Shown here: positions 34,873 to 43,018 of the stretch, one piece after another
How positions within the stretch are numbered: the first letter of the stretch is position 1
How the letters are laid out: every line of letters starts with the position of its first letter
NCBI GenBank assembly: GCA_000155695.1
Contig: DS990592.1
Location: forward strand, 186,001 to 250,000
Direction: 5' to 3'
From: Verrucomicrobiia bacterium DG1235
GTDB taxonomy: Bacteria > Verrucomicrobiota > Verrucomicrobiia > Opitutales > Opitutaceae
DNA: 64,000 bases
The notes under the pieces: model-generated
Told to the model about the DNA's origin: nothing
What the model saw: only the letters and a program-made list of their open reading frames with translations
Database searches by the model: none
Program-made: the position numbers and the translations under genes

Positions 34873-35792
34873 CTGTCAAATACCAGAGCGAAGAGCACTG
34901 CGGGCAGGTAGAGTATCGAGTTGAAGAAAAGTTTTCGGGCGGCGGCGTCTCTGTTGCTCGCGGTGGCGAAGCTAATGGAGCGGGCGAGTATCCAGATACC
35001 GAATGCAGCGGCTACGATTGGATAGAGCCAGCTGCAGAGTCCGAGGAAAATGGGCAGTACGCTGACGACGAGCAGGGCGATTGCGTTGATGACGGCCCAT
35101 GTCGAGGCTTTTCGTCCGCTAGGATCCACGACGGTGAGCATGGGAAATCCGGCGGATTCGTAGTCCTTACGGAAGGTCCACGCGATGGCCATGAAGTGGG
35201 GGATTTGCCAGAATGAAAGGATGCCGAATAGGATCCAGCCCAGGGGGGAAATCGAGCCTTCGGCTGCAGCCCAGCCGATGAGAGGAGGCAAGGCGCCGGG
35301 TAGGGCGCCGACTTCGGTTGCCCAGCGGGTCTTCAGTTTAAGCGGCGTATAGATGGCGATGTAGGTAAGGATGGTGCCGAATCCGAGGAGGCCAGCCAGC
35401 AGGTTGGCTCCGAAAGTAAGGGAGATGATGCCGACAATTGAAAGAGCGATGCCGAGCCAGAGAGCGTTGAAGGGAGTGACTTGACCGGCGGGCAGCGGGC
35501 GCTCGCGGGTACGCTTCATGAGAGCGTCGGTATCGCGCTCGATGTACTGGTTGAGCGTGGCGGCTCCAGCGGCGCAGAGGGCGGTGCCTCCGAGAAAGAA
35601 GACGAGCACGCCGACGTTTCGTTCCGGCAAGGCGGCGAGGTAGCCCACGAGGGCGGTGACCACGGATAGCAGGCTGAGGCGGGGCTTGGTCAGCTCGTAA
35701 TAGGCGGACCAAGCGATGGCTTTGGTTTCGGTACTCTCAGACAAAGTAGCGGAAGGAGTCATATCGACTCGTTTTGATGGTTCGAGACTCAC
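34857..35792 (-). CDS. cyoE: protoheme IX farnesyltransferase
   Basis: The 311-residue membrane enzyme farnesylates heme b to heme O. It has the UbiA-type motifs YIERDTDALMKRTRERPLPAG near residue 85, with the Asp pair binding Mg-diphosphate, and WQIPHFMAIAWTFRKDY near residue 190. A further seven to nine hydrophobic helices are visible. Starts at 35792 overlap the ctaA stop by four bases (ATGA), so expression is coupled to ctaA. Confidence 0.95.
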   Translation of the reverse strand: MSLEPSKRVDMTPSATLSESTETKAIAWSAYYELTKPRLSLLSVVTALVGYLAALPERNVGVLVFFLGGTALCAAGAATLNQYIERDTDALMKRTRERPLPAGQVTPFNALWLGIALSIVGIISLTFGANLLAGLLGFGTILTYIAIYTPLKLKTRWATEVGALPGALPPLIGWAAAEGSISPLGWILFGILSFWQIPHFMAIAWTFRKDYESAGFPMLTVVDPSGRKASTWAVINAIALLVVSVLPIFLGLCSWLYPIVAAAFGIWILARSISFATASNRDAAARKLFFNSILYLPAVLFALVFDRWILF

Positions 35793-36838
35793 GCTTTTGC
35801 TGTTTGCCCGAAGGGTGAGGACTTGCCCGCTGAATCGCTGCAGGGAGCGGTGGCGACTGGGGTGGCGTCGAGTTTAGGCTTGAGGCTTCTGTACGTCATT
35901 GACCAGCAAAGAGCTAAGGTGAAGGCTCCGTTGAGCATATGCAAGGTCGTGACGTGCTCGTTGCGAACTTTCCAAATGACGAGGGCGCCGAGCAGGGCTT
36001 GCAGGAAAAGCAGACCGAGGAGGCTGGCGGCGGACTTACCCAATGCTTTTCGGCTGGAGGGTTCCCGCCAGACGCGGATGCAGTAGGCGACGATGGCGAG
36101 CGTGACGACGACAGCGCCGACGCGGTGGGCAAAGTGAATGCCGATGGCGAAGTTGAAGACTGGGGGAATGAGAGTTTCGTGGGGTGTGAGCGGAAAAGTT
36201 GGTATGGCCAGGCCGGCATGGGCGTGTCGCATGATGGCCCCGACAATGAGCTGGAGAACGGTAGCTCCGCAGGCGAGGTAGCCAAAGGTCGCGAGCGATG
36301 AAGCAGGCGTGGAGGCGAAGCCCGCGTTTCGCTCGATCCATGAGCGGCTCGTTGAAATGACGAAGGCGACGAGAAGGCAGAGGAAGAGCTGCGCGAGAGT
36401 GGCGTGGGCGACGGCGAAGGTTTGGGCGTAGAGATTGTGGTCGATGTCGAGGTTGAGGGCGTCGAGCTTGACGCGCAGTCCGCCGAGCAGACCTTGCGTG
36501 ATGACGAGGACGACCAGCCAATTGCCCATTTTGCGAACGAGGGGGGCGGCTTTGGTGGCGTGGGCGAGAACGCAGAGCCCTATTGAGAGAAGTCCCATGA
36601 CCATGCCGAGAAGGCGGTGGGAGTGCTCGGCGGCCATGTCTTTGTCTTGCAGCCAGCCTTCAGGGTTGATGGAGCCGTTTGAAAGGGGCCAGTCCAGAAA
36701 GGCCATTCCGGCGCGGATGGTGGTGGTGAAGCCGCCAGCGTAGAGTAGGAAAGTGATCCAGACGAGCGAAGCCAGACCGAACCAGAACAGTGCGGGCTGG
36801 TATCGGGGTATGAAAGGCTTGTCGGCTTTTGCTGGCAT
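35789..36838 (-). CDS. ctaA: heme A synthase (COX15/CtaA)
   Basis: The 349-residue membrane protein oxidises heme O to heme A. Eight hydrophobic segments are visible. Heme-ligand His and neighbours appear in AEHSHRLLGMVMGLLS near residue 69, the paired AVAHATLAQLFLCLL near residue 148, and in the second half IHFAHRVGAVVVTLA and TTLHMLNGAFTLAL. The N-terminal block IRAGMAFLDWPLSNG is typical. It heads ctaA-cyoE-DUF420 and is divergent from SCO with a 33-base gap, a set that serves an aa3-type cytochrome c oxidase encoded outside the window. Confidence 0.94.
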   Translation of the reverse strand: MPAKADKPFIPRYQPALFWFGLASLVWITFLLYAGGFTTTIRAGMAFLDWPLSNGSINPEGWLQDKDMAAEHSHRLLGMVMGLLSIGLCVLAHATKAAPLVRKMGNWLVVLVITQGLLGGLRVKLDALNLDIDHNLYAQTFAVAHATLAQLFLCLLVAFVISTSRSWIERNAGFASTPASSLATFGYLACGATVLQLIVGAIMRHAHAGLAIPTFPLTPHETLIPPVFNFAIGIHFAHRVGAVVVTLAIVAYCIRVWREPSSRKALGKSAASLLGLLFLQALLGALVIWKVRNEHVTTLHMLNGAFTLALCWSMTYRSLKPKLDATPVATAPCSDSAGKSSPFGQTAKA

Positions 36839-36871
36839 CTTTTTGGCGGATCGTTTGTCTACCTAGGCGTT

Positions 36872-37807
36872 ATGACAAACGGACTCCTTCACCACTCGTT
36901 TTTTAGGATTAATCGGCTTACGAAAAGTACCCTTTTTCGAATGCTGCTGGTCGCGCTTGCCACGGCAGGGCTTCTGGGATGCGCTCAAAAAACCGAAAGT
37001 CAAGAAGATGAAAATGAGGAGGGTCACGCTCTATTAGGAGTGGTTCAGTCAGTGGACGCGGAGAATAACGCCATGACGGTGGCGCACGAGGAGATTCCTG
37101 ATTTCATGCCGCCGATGACGATGGTGTTTCGGGTAGGTCCTGGAGACGTGAAGGTAATCAAGGCGGGCGATCAGATTCGGGCCCGCATGGTGCGTGACGA
37201 GGATGGGGGATTTCGCCTGATAAAGATTTGGAAAATCGACGACCAAGCCGCCATGGAGATGCGGAAGGTCAACAAGCAGTTGGCGGCGAAACTCGAGGAG
37301 CTCGGGTCCGGCTATTACGTGGGGGAAGGCGAGGCGTTTCCCGAGTTCGCTTTGCTCGACCAGTACGGGGATACGATTACGCCGGCGCGCTACGAGGGAA
37401 AGCCCTTCATGCTGAATTTCATTTTCACCCGTTGTACCGATGGCGAGATGTGTCCGCTCTCTACTTCCAAGATGGCCAGCTTGCAGAAGATGGCGGCGGA
37501 GCGCGGCTTGGACGATCTCGAGTTCATATCCGTGACGCTTGATCCGAAGTACGATACGCCTGGCGTTTTGCGGACTTATGCCGATGCATACGGAATCGAT
37601 GGCGAGAATTTCCGCTTCGTAACAGGCGAGCGGGCGGCGGTGCGTCAGTTAATCAAGACCATGGCGCTAACGCACATCGAAACCGATGACGACATCATCC
37701 ATTCTTTGGCGACCGTGCTGGTGGGGCGGGATCGCAAGATCGTGATGCGGTCCGTGAAAAAAGCCTGGGACCCGAACGCGTTTTTGGAAGCGGCAGCTGA
37801 GCTTTGA
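36872..37807 (+). CDS. SCO-type copper chaperone fused to a CusF-like domain
   Basis: The 311-residue lipoprotein (signal peptide ending LLGC) has two parts. Residues about 50-125 resemble the CusF-like copper domain often preceding SCO (GVVQSVDAENNAMTVAHEEIPDFMPPMTMVFRV in blocks, with MPPMTM). Residues about 150-311 form the thioredoxin-fold SCO domain: PEFALLDQYGDTIT, FNFIFTRCTDGEMCPLSTSKM-type active site, VTLDPKYDTP and the His in DDDIIHSLATVLV. The cysteines are spaced C-x5-C, not the usual C-x3-C. It should load Cu into the CuA site of cytochrome oxidase. It sits next to ctaA/cyoE. Confidence 0.88.
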   Translation: MTNGLLHHSFFRINRLTKSTLFRMLLVALATAGLLGCAQKTESQEDENEEGHALLGVVQSVDAENNAMTVAHEEIPDFMPPMTMVFRVGPGDVKVIKAGDQIRARMVRDEDGGFRLIKIWKIDDQAAMEMRKVNKQLAAKLEELGSGYYVGEGEAFPEFALLDQYGDTITPARYEGKPFMLNFIFTRCTDGEMCPLSTSKMASLQKMAAERGLDDLEFISVTLDPKYDTPGVLRTYADAYGIDGENFRFVTGERAAVRQLIKTMALTHIETDDDIIHSLATVLVGRDRKIVMRSVKKAWDPNAFLEAAAEL

Positions 37808-37894
37808 TACCTGAGGCCAATTGTATAAATCAGGAAGCTAAGTGTGTCTACCTGTCTTGCCATCGTAGGCACCTACATTCTTTAATTGGACTTT

Positions 37895-40507
37895 ATGCGA
37901 ATCCTGAGGGTATTCATTTTTAGTAGCTCTATTCTTTGTTTGCCCTACTTGCATTGGGGACAAGTAGCCGGAGGCTTAATATTGCCTGAAGCGATTGGAC
38001 AACCCGATTATAAAATAACCAAGACGTTTTCGGAGGTGAAGCCTCGGCGCCCGTTGCAGATGTTGATGGCTCCTGGAGACGAACGTTACATCTTTGCGGT
38101 TGAACGACTTGGTTCGTTGTTGAGAATCGACCTTGCAAATCCGTCGGCATCGCAACGAATAATCGAGATTGAAGATATCGTATCCGACTTCACGGGAGAG
38201 AGAGGATTCCTTTCGGCCGCATTTCATCCTGAATTCCCCGCTAAGCCGTATCTGTATTTGTATTACACGGTTATCGATAGTACGCCACAGGGAGATGGTG
38301 GATATATGAGACTGTCTCGAGTGTCGATCGACCCTGTCGACATGCTTGTCGATATGACGACTGAAGTTATCTATATCCACCAATACGACCCGATCTCGGA
38401 ACATCAGGGAGGCACGATTTGTTTTGGTCCAAATGACGGTTATCTCTATTTGGGATTCGGAGATGGAGGCAAAGGAGTTGGCGCTCGAGAGAATACTCAG
38501 CAGATAGATCAAAATTTTTTCGGGGCGGTTATAAGAATAGATGTAGACGAAAAGCCAGAAAACCTAGTGCCGAATCCACATCCTGCGTCTTTCGGGAATT
38601 ATAAAATTCCGAGAGATAATCCGTTTGTGGGAGCAACGGATTTCAATGGTAAACCTGTGAATCCGAACTCAGTTAGAACTGAGTTTTGGGCAGTCGGTTT
38701 TCGAAATCCTTTCCGAATGCGTTTTGACCCAGATTCAGGAGACCTTTGGTTGGGTGATGTAGGATGGAGTACTTGGGAGGAACTGAATCGAGTTCAATCT
38801 GGAAAGAACTACGGATGGCCTTATTTCGAGGCTGATTCAGAGACTTCGCTACGAGATGATAAACCGCCAGGCTTCGTCTATGAGTCTCCTGTATGGGCGT
38901 ATGACCATACTGTTGGCAATGTAATTATAGTTGGGCGTAAGTACTACGGAGCTAAGTTTCCGGAACTTCACGGAAAGATGATGATGCTCGATTTTATTCG
39001 TGGAATATTATGGGCATTCGACCCGAATGAAGCGGAGAAGGGGCCTGTAGAGCTGGCGCGACATCGTATTGGATTAACGGATATAATGATCGACCCAAGG
39101 GACGGCGGAATTATATATTGCGGCCAGAATTCTCGCAATTTCGAGAAGTTGGAGCGAGCAGATGGCAGCGGTGGGCAGCCACCACTTAATTTGAGCGATA
39201 TTGGGGCCTTCGACACAGATCATTTTCCAGATTTGGTTCCTGTTTCAAAGGTTCTGCCTTATGACATTAATGTGCCATTTTGGTCAGATCATGCATTTAA
39301 AAATCGTTTCGTGGCACTTCCAGATGGTAAGACGATAGGCTATAGCGATGATGGGAAATGGGAGTTTCCAAAGGGTACGGTGTGGATTAAGCATTTCGAA
39401 ATAGAGAGCGTTAGAGGAGATCCTTCCAGTAAAAGGAATTTGGAGACACGTTTCCTAGTCAAGGTTGAAGGTGGTACCTATGGTTTGAGCTACAGATGGA
39501 ATGATGATCAATCTGATGCTGAACTTGTTTCGAAGGAAGGACTTGTTGAGACTTTTGCTATCCAGAACGAACACGGTGAGCAAGTGGAGCAAAAATGGCT
39601 ATTTCCTAGTGAAGCGAATTGCTTCGCTTGCCATACAAGCTATGGAGGGCACGCCCTAGCTTTTCATACAGCTCAATTGAACCGTGAAGGGCTTGGAGAA
39701 TGGGATGGACTGAATCAAATCGACGCGATGAACGAATATGGCTTTTTTGGAGAGGAAGCCGAAATTTCGTCAGTTCGACCGAGCATGGCGAAAGCGGATG
39801 ATGAGTCCGCTTCGTTAACACATCGTGTTCGTAGTTATTTGCAGGCAAATTGCGCTCAATGCCATCAGCCAGAGGGAGATGTACTTGCGAATTGGGATGG
39901 CAGACTTAGGACCTTGACTCGCGAGGCGGATCTCATTCATGGCGAGCCGGTTAGAGGAGGAGCGAACGAGGGCGATGCACTTGTAACTCCTGGATCTCCT
40001 GAGAATTCTGTTCTCTATCAAAGAATAAGCCAAGCCGAGGGTCGAATGCCACCTTTGGCGAGTTTTGAGTTAGATCAGGCCGCTATCGATCTCGTGAGGA
40101 GATGGATTATGGACGAGTCGGAACAGATTAAGAGTTATAATGCCTGGAAAGAACAGTATTTCGGTTTGGATGATCAGCTTGCTGATCGAGATTCGGATCC
40201 AGATTATGATGGGCTAGACAATTTTGATGAATTTGTACTTGGAACTGATCCGAAAGATGCGAGCAGCAATTGGAAATTGAATACATCAAGTGATGGTCAG
40301 TCGCTATTGTTACGCTATTTGAATCCAGCTAATCGAGCAACGATACTTGAAGAAAGCGAAGGAGATCTGAATAAATGGAATAGCGTGCAGCTCGTGGACG
40401 ATGATCTTGGGACTAAGTTTCCCGCTGAGGCGGAGGAGATCGAAGTAAGCCTTCCTCTCAATTCTGAATCTGAAAAGCTATATCGAGTTCGAGTTGTAGA
40501 GCCGTGA
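37895..40507 (+). CDS. PQQ-type sugar dehydrogenase/diheme cytochrome c fusion
   Basis: From ATG at 37895 the product is 870 residues with a signal peptide. Residues about 45-420 form a glucose/sorbosone dehydrogenase-type six-bladed propeller (RGFLSAAFHPEFP, EHQGGTICFGPNDGYLYLGFGDGG, FWAVGFRNPFRMRFDP, WEELNRVQSGKNYGWP). Residues about 430-760 match the SO2930/HNE_0200 diheme cytochrome family (DINVPFWSDHAFKNRF, CFACH at 576-580, CAQCH at 653-657). The C-terminus has a calcium-binding-like DRDSDPDYDGLDNFDEF. It likely oxidises a sugar in the periplasm and passes electrons to the hemes. The gene is clearly more AT-rich than its neighbours, a sign of transfer. Confidence 0.85.
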   Translation: MRILRVFIFSSSILCLPYLHWGQVAGGLILPEAIGQPDYKITKTFSEVKPRRPLQMLMAPGDERYIFAVERLGSLLRIDLANPSASQRIIEIEDIVSDFTGERGFLSAAFHPEFPAKPYLYLYYTVIDSTPQGDGGYMRLSRVSIDPVDMLVDMTTEVIYIHQYDPISEHQGGTICFGPNDGYLYLGFGDGGKGVGARENTQQIDQNFFGAVIRIDVDEKPENLVPNPHPASFGNYKIPRDNPFVGATDFNGKPVNPNSVRTEFWAVGFRNPFRMRFDPDSGDLWLGDVGWSTWEELNRVQSGKNYGWPYFEADSETSLRDDKPPGFVYESPVWAYDHTVGNVIIVGRKYYGAKFPELHGKMMMLDFIRGILWAFDPNEAEKGPVELARHRIGLTDIMIDPRDGGIIYCGQNSRNFEKLERADGSGGQPPLNLSDIGAFDTDHFPDLVPVSKVLPYDINVPFWSDHAFKNRFVALPDGKTIGYSDDGKWEFPKGTVWIKHFEIESVRGDPSSKRNLETRFLVKVEGGTYGLSYRWNDDQSDAELVSKEGLVETFAIQNEHGEQVEQKWLFPSEANCFACHTSYGGHALAFHTAQLNREGLGEWDGLNQIDAMNEYGFFGEEAEISSVRPSMAKADDESASLTHRVRSYLQANCAQCHQPEGDVLANWDGRLRTLTREADLIHGEPVRGGANEGDALVTPGSPENSVLYQRISQAEGRMPPLASFELDQAAIDLVRRWIMDESEQIKSYNAWKEQYFGLDDQLADRDSDPDYDGLDNFDEFVLGTDPKDASSNWKLNTSSDGQSLLLRYLNPANRATILEESEGDLNKWNSVQLVDDDLGTKFPAEAEEIEVSLPLNSESEKLYRVRVVEP

Positions 40508-40560
40508 GTATGTCAGTAAGGCGTCGCTAGCTTTTTGGTAAACGCCTCTTTACTCTTGGT

Positions 40561-40690
40561 GGCGAGGTTCGACGGGGTGTAGGTTGGCGGCGCGGATGTC
40601 GAGGGCGACTCCGACATCGGAGAGGAAGATGGCTTCGAGTAAGAATTGGGAGAAGATGCCAATATTTGTGGTTTCGACGGACCCGACTGG
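40561..40690 (-). pseudogene. remnant of a MacB-type permease C-terminus
   Basis: On the minus strand this segment reads SQFLLEAIFLS, DVGVALDI and RAANLHPV. The first and last blocks match the C-terminal end of the intact permease at 41759-43018 (SQFLLEAIFLSEVG and RAANLHPVDSL). About 46 residues of the intact protein, including the last membrane helices, are missing between them. DNA similarity is also visible, e.g. GGGTGTAGGTTGGC at both ends. It has no start and is flanked by unrelated sequence, so it is a decayed, internally deleted copy. Confidence 0.8.
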
Positions 40691-40768
40691 TGCGAAAGTA
40701 GTTCTGACGGGAATTTAAGACGCATAGGTAATGCCCTTTTGGGACAAGCGTAGAAGGAAGGTGGATAC

Positions 40769-40800
40769 GAAAAAACCAGACGAGCGACCTCGTCTGGTTT
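40769..40800 (-). terminator. terminator of the VPDSG-CTERM gene
   Basis: A twelve-base stem AAACCAGACGAG/CTCGTCTGGTTT with a four-base loop has six A on the plus-strand left side, giving a U-run for minus-strand transcripts. Confidence 0.9.
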
Positions 40801-40827
40801 AGAGTTATAGTGCGATCTGACTTTTGC

Positions 40828-41442
40828 TTATTTGCGACGCTTGAGAATGAAGAGTCCCGAGATCGCAATGCTTAAGAGGACGGCTGTGCTTCCGGCGTCG
40901 GGCACGCTCGAGGCGGATTTGCGAACGAGGAAGCTGCCTGTGACATCGTTTTCGGTAGATTTGGGACGATCCCAATCTAGTTCGGACGCGGGCCGAACGA
41001 ATCCTTGACTAGCAGTATGAGAGAACTGGCGGGCGTCGGCAAAAGTGAAACTTGAGCTATCGACATAGCCTATAGTGGATAAAGTGGGGCTTAGGTTAAG
41101 GGTTTCACCGAGAAGGGATACAAGCGTTTGCATCTGCGAGAATATCGCGGGGTCAAAGCCGGTCGGTGTGTATGGGGCGAGGGCAGGTCCGACGGCACTG
41201 TTGATAAGGCCGTCAAACTCAGCGGAAGTAGCGAAACGCCAGCCTTGCAAGCTTCCTCCCGGGAGGAGCAATGCTCCGACCGCATTGTACGAAAGGCCGT
41301 CGGTGAAGGACATGTCCAGCCAGTCTAGGCCGGTGTCGGTGTCCCTGGTGTAGTCTCCTCTGTCCACGAGAATTGCGTGAGCTTGGATGGCGCAAAGAGA
41401 TGCGCTTAGCATCGAGAAAATTTTTTTCTTGAGTTTGTTCAT
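40828..41442 (-). CDS. VPDSG-CTERM exosortase-sorted exported protein
   Basis: The 204-residue protein has a signal peptide (KKKIFSMLSASLCAIQAHA) and a C-terminal sorting signal. That signal is VPDAGSTAVLLSIAISGLF, then ILKRRK: the VPDSG-CTERM form (VPDxG, hydrophobic helix, basic end) recognised by a dedicated exosortase in Verrucomicrobia. The middle (DTDTGLDWLDMSFTDGLSYN, GWRFATSAEFDGLINSAVG) resembles small secreted PEP-CTERM-type proteins. It is therefore likely to be anchored on the cell surface or in extracellular matrix. No exosortase gene is in the window. Confidence 0.88.
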   Translation of the reverse strand: MNKLKKKIFSMLSASLCAIQAHAILVDRGDYTRDTDTGLDWLDMSFTDGLSYNAVGALLLPGGSLQGWRFATSAEFDGLINSAVGPALAPYTPTGFDPAIFSQMQTLVSLLGETLNLSPTLSTIGYVDSSSFTFADARQFSHTASQGFVRPASELDWDRPKSTENDVTGSFLVRKSASSVPDAGSTAVLLSIAISGLFILKRRK

Positions 41443-41758
41443 TATGCGTAGGGATGGAACGATGTGTGGGCCAATTAGGGGCGTTGACGCATCGAACTTA
41501 GTTATTTCTAGGAAACAGTCCTAGCAGGGTTTGGGCCGTATTTTTGGGTAAGCTACTAGTGTATCTCGTATGTAGCGAATGGCGAATCACTTACAAATCG
41601 CTAAAAATGACCGAGCTATTGGGGTATATCCGCTTTTGTGTAAGAAATTCCAACGGTTCTGTGCTCTAGGTAATTCGTAAGGTGCTGTCAGCGAGGAGTT
41701 AAGGACGAATGTTGTCCTGTCGGATTTCCTTACGAGCAGCCTAAGCCACCAGGTATTC
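41443..41758. other. non-coding stretch of about 320 bases
   Basis: AT-rich DNA upstream of the VPDSG gene and beyond the 3' end of the export operon. A weak AGGAC/GTCCT hairpin (41701-41717) is the only structure I see; no terminator with a U-run and no gene are evident. Confidence 0.35.
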
Positions 41759-43018
41759 TTATTCAGCGCGAAGCGAGTCGACCGGGTGTAGGTTGGCTGC
41801 TCGGAAAGCTGGGAGAAAGCCGAAGCCGATGCCGATGAATGAGCAAATGGCGACGGCGGCGCCGATCCAGAACCAGGGGATGATCATGGTCGCGTTGAAT
41901 TGGGTGGCGATGATGTTTCCGACTACGATGCCGATTGTGATGCCGATGGCCGCTCCGACTTCTGAGAGGAAGATCGCCTCGAGCAAAAACTGGGAGAGGA
42001 TGCTTTTCTTGCGGGCTCCGAGCGATTTTCTCACTCCGATCTCGCGAGTGCGTTCGGTGACAGAGACGAGCATGATGTTCATGATGCCGATGCCGGCGCA
42101 GACGAGGGCAATGCCGCTGATGAGGAGTCCGCCGATTCCTACGATGACGGCAATTTCGGCGAAAGCGGCTTGAAGGGCTTCATTGGAGGTTAGCTCGAAG
42201 TCGTTTTCATCTTCGGGCTGAAGTTCGCGGGCCATTCGCATGTTTCCGATGACGAGGTCCTCGACGTCTTCGATCTTGTCTACCGAGTCGGCTTGGATGG
42301 CTATTTCCATGCTGCGTCGCCGGTGCCAATTGTTCTGCACGAATTTCGAATGAGGAATCAGGGCGATGCCGTCCATCGATTGACCGAAGATTTCACCGCG
42401 TTCCGCCAGAACGCCGACGACGATGTATTTTTCGCCATCCATGTTTATCTGTTTCTCGATGGGATCCTCGTTGATGAAAAGCTCGTCGAGAATCTCTTGC
42501 CCTATGACGGTGACCGGCCGGTTGAACTCGATATCGGCGGGCGTGAGGTTTCGGCCATATTCGAGTTCGTACTTGTTGGTGATGAGAAAATTCTCGTTTG
42601 TACCGATGATGCGGATACGTGGCTGCGTTTTCTGATCTCGATAGGAGGCGCGTTCTCCAGAGTCGACCGCAGTCAGGGTAGTCGGGATGCCGAGGGCGTC
42701 CATTTCCCGTTTGAAGGTCTCGGCTTGTCGGGGGGAGATGGGCTGACGCTGCCGATTGCGGTTGCGCGGTCCATGGCCGAGTTGAATGCCGGGATCTTTG
42801 GTGATTTGCAGGACGTTCGCTCCGAAAACGTTTAGGCTGGTGTCGATGCTGTGGCGAACGGCGGAAAGCGCTGTCATGACTCCGACGACGGAGAATACGC
42901 CGATGGATACGCCGAGGATGGTCAGCGATGAACGCAGAAAGTTGGCGCCGAGTGAGGCGAAGGCCTGCTCGATCAAATCCGACAGGAGCATCGACTTGCG
43001 TTTCTTTTTCCTACTCAT
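41759..43018 (-). CDS. MacB-type ABC transporter permease (second)
   Basis: The 419-residue membrane protein has the MacB/FtsX layout. It has one N-terminal helix (AFASLGANFLRSSLTILGVSIGVFSVVGV), a large periplasmic MacB_PCD-type domain (about 60-280) and three C-terminal helices, with VTERTREIGVRKSLGARKKSILSQFLLEA between them and RAANLHPVDSLRAE at the end. It starts eight bases inside the end of the preceding permease gene. Two half-permeases plus one ATPase give a heterodimeric-type exporter. A partial copy of its 3' end lies at 40561-40690. Confidence 0.9.
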   Translation of the reverse strand: MSRKKKRKSMLLSDLIEQAFASLGANFLRSSLTILGVSIGVFSVVGVMTALSAVRHSIDTSLNVFGANVLQITKDPGIQLGHGPRNRNRQRQPISPRQAETFKREMDALGIPTTLTAVDSGERASYRDQKTQPRIRIIGTNENFLITNKYELEYGRNLTPADIEFNRPVTVIGQEILDELFINEDPIEKQINMDGEKYIVVGVLAERGEIFGQSMDGIALIPHSKFVQNNWHRRRSMEIAIQADSVDKIEDVEDLVIGNMRMARELQPEDENDFELTSNEALQAAFAEIAVIVGIGGLLISGIALVCAGIGIMNIMLVSVTERTREIGVRKSLGARKKSILSQFLLEAIFLSEVGAAIGITIGIVVGNIIATQFNATMIIPWFWIGAAVAICSFIGIGFGFLPAFRAANLHPVDSLRAE

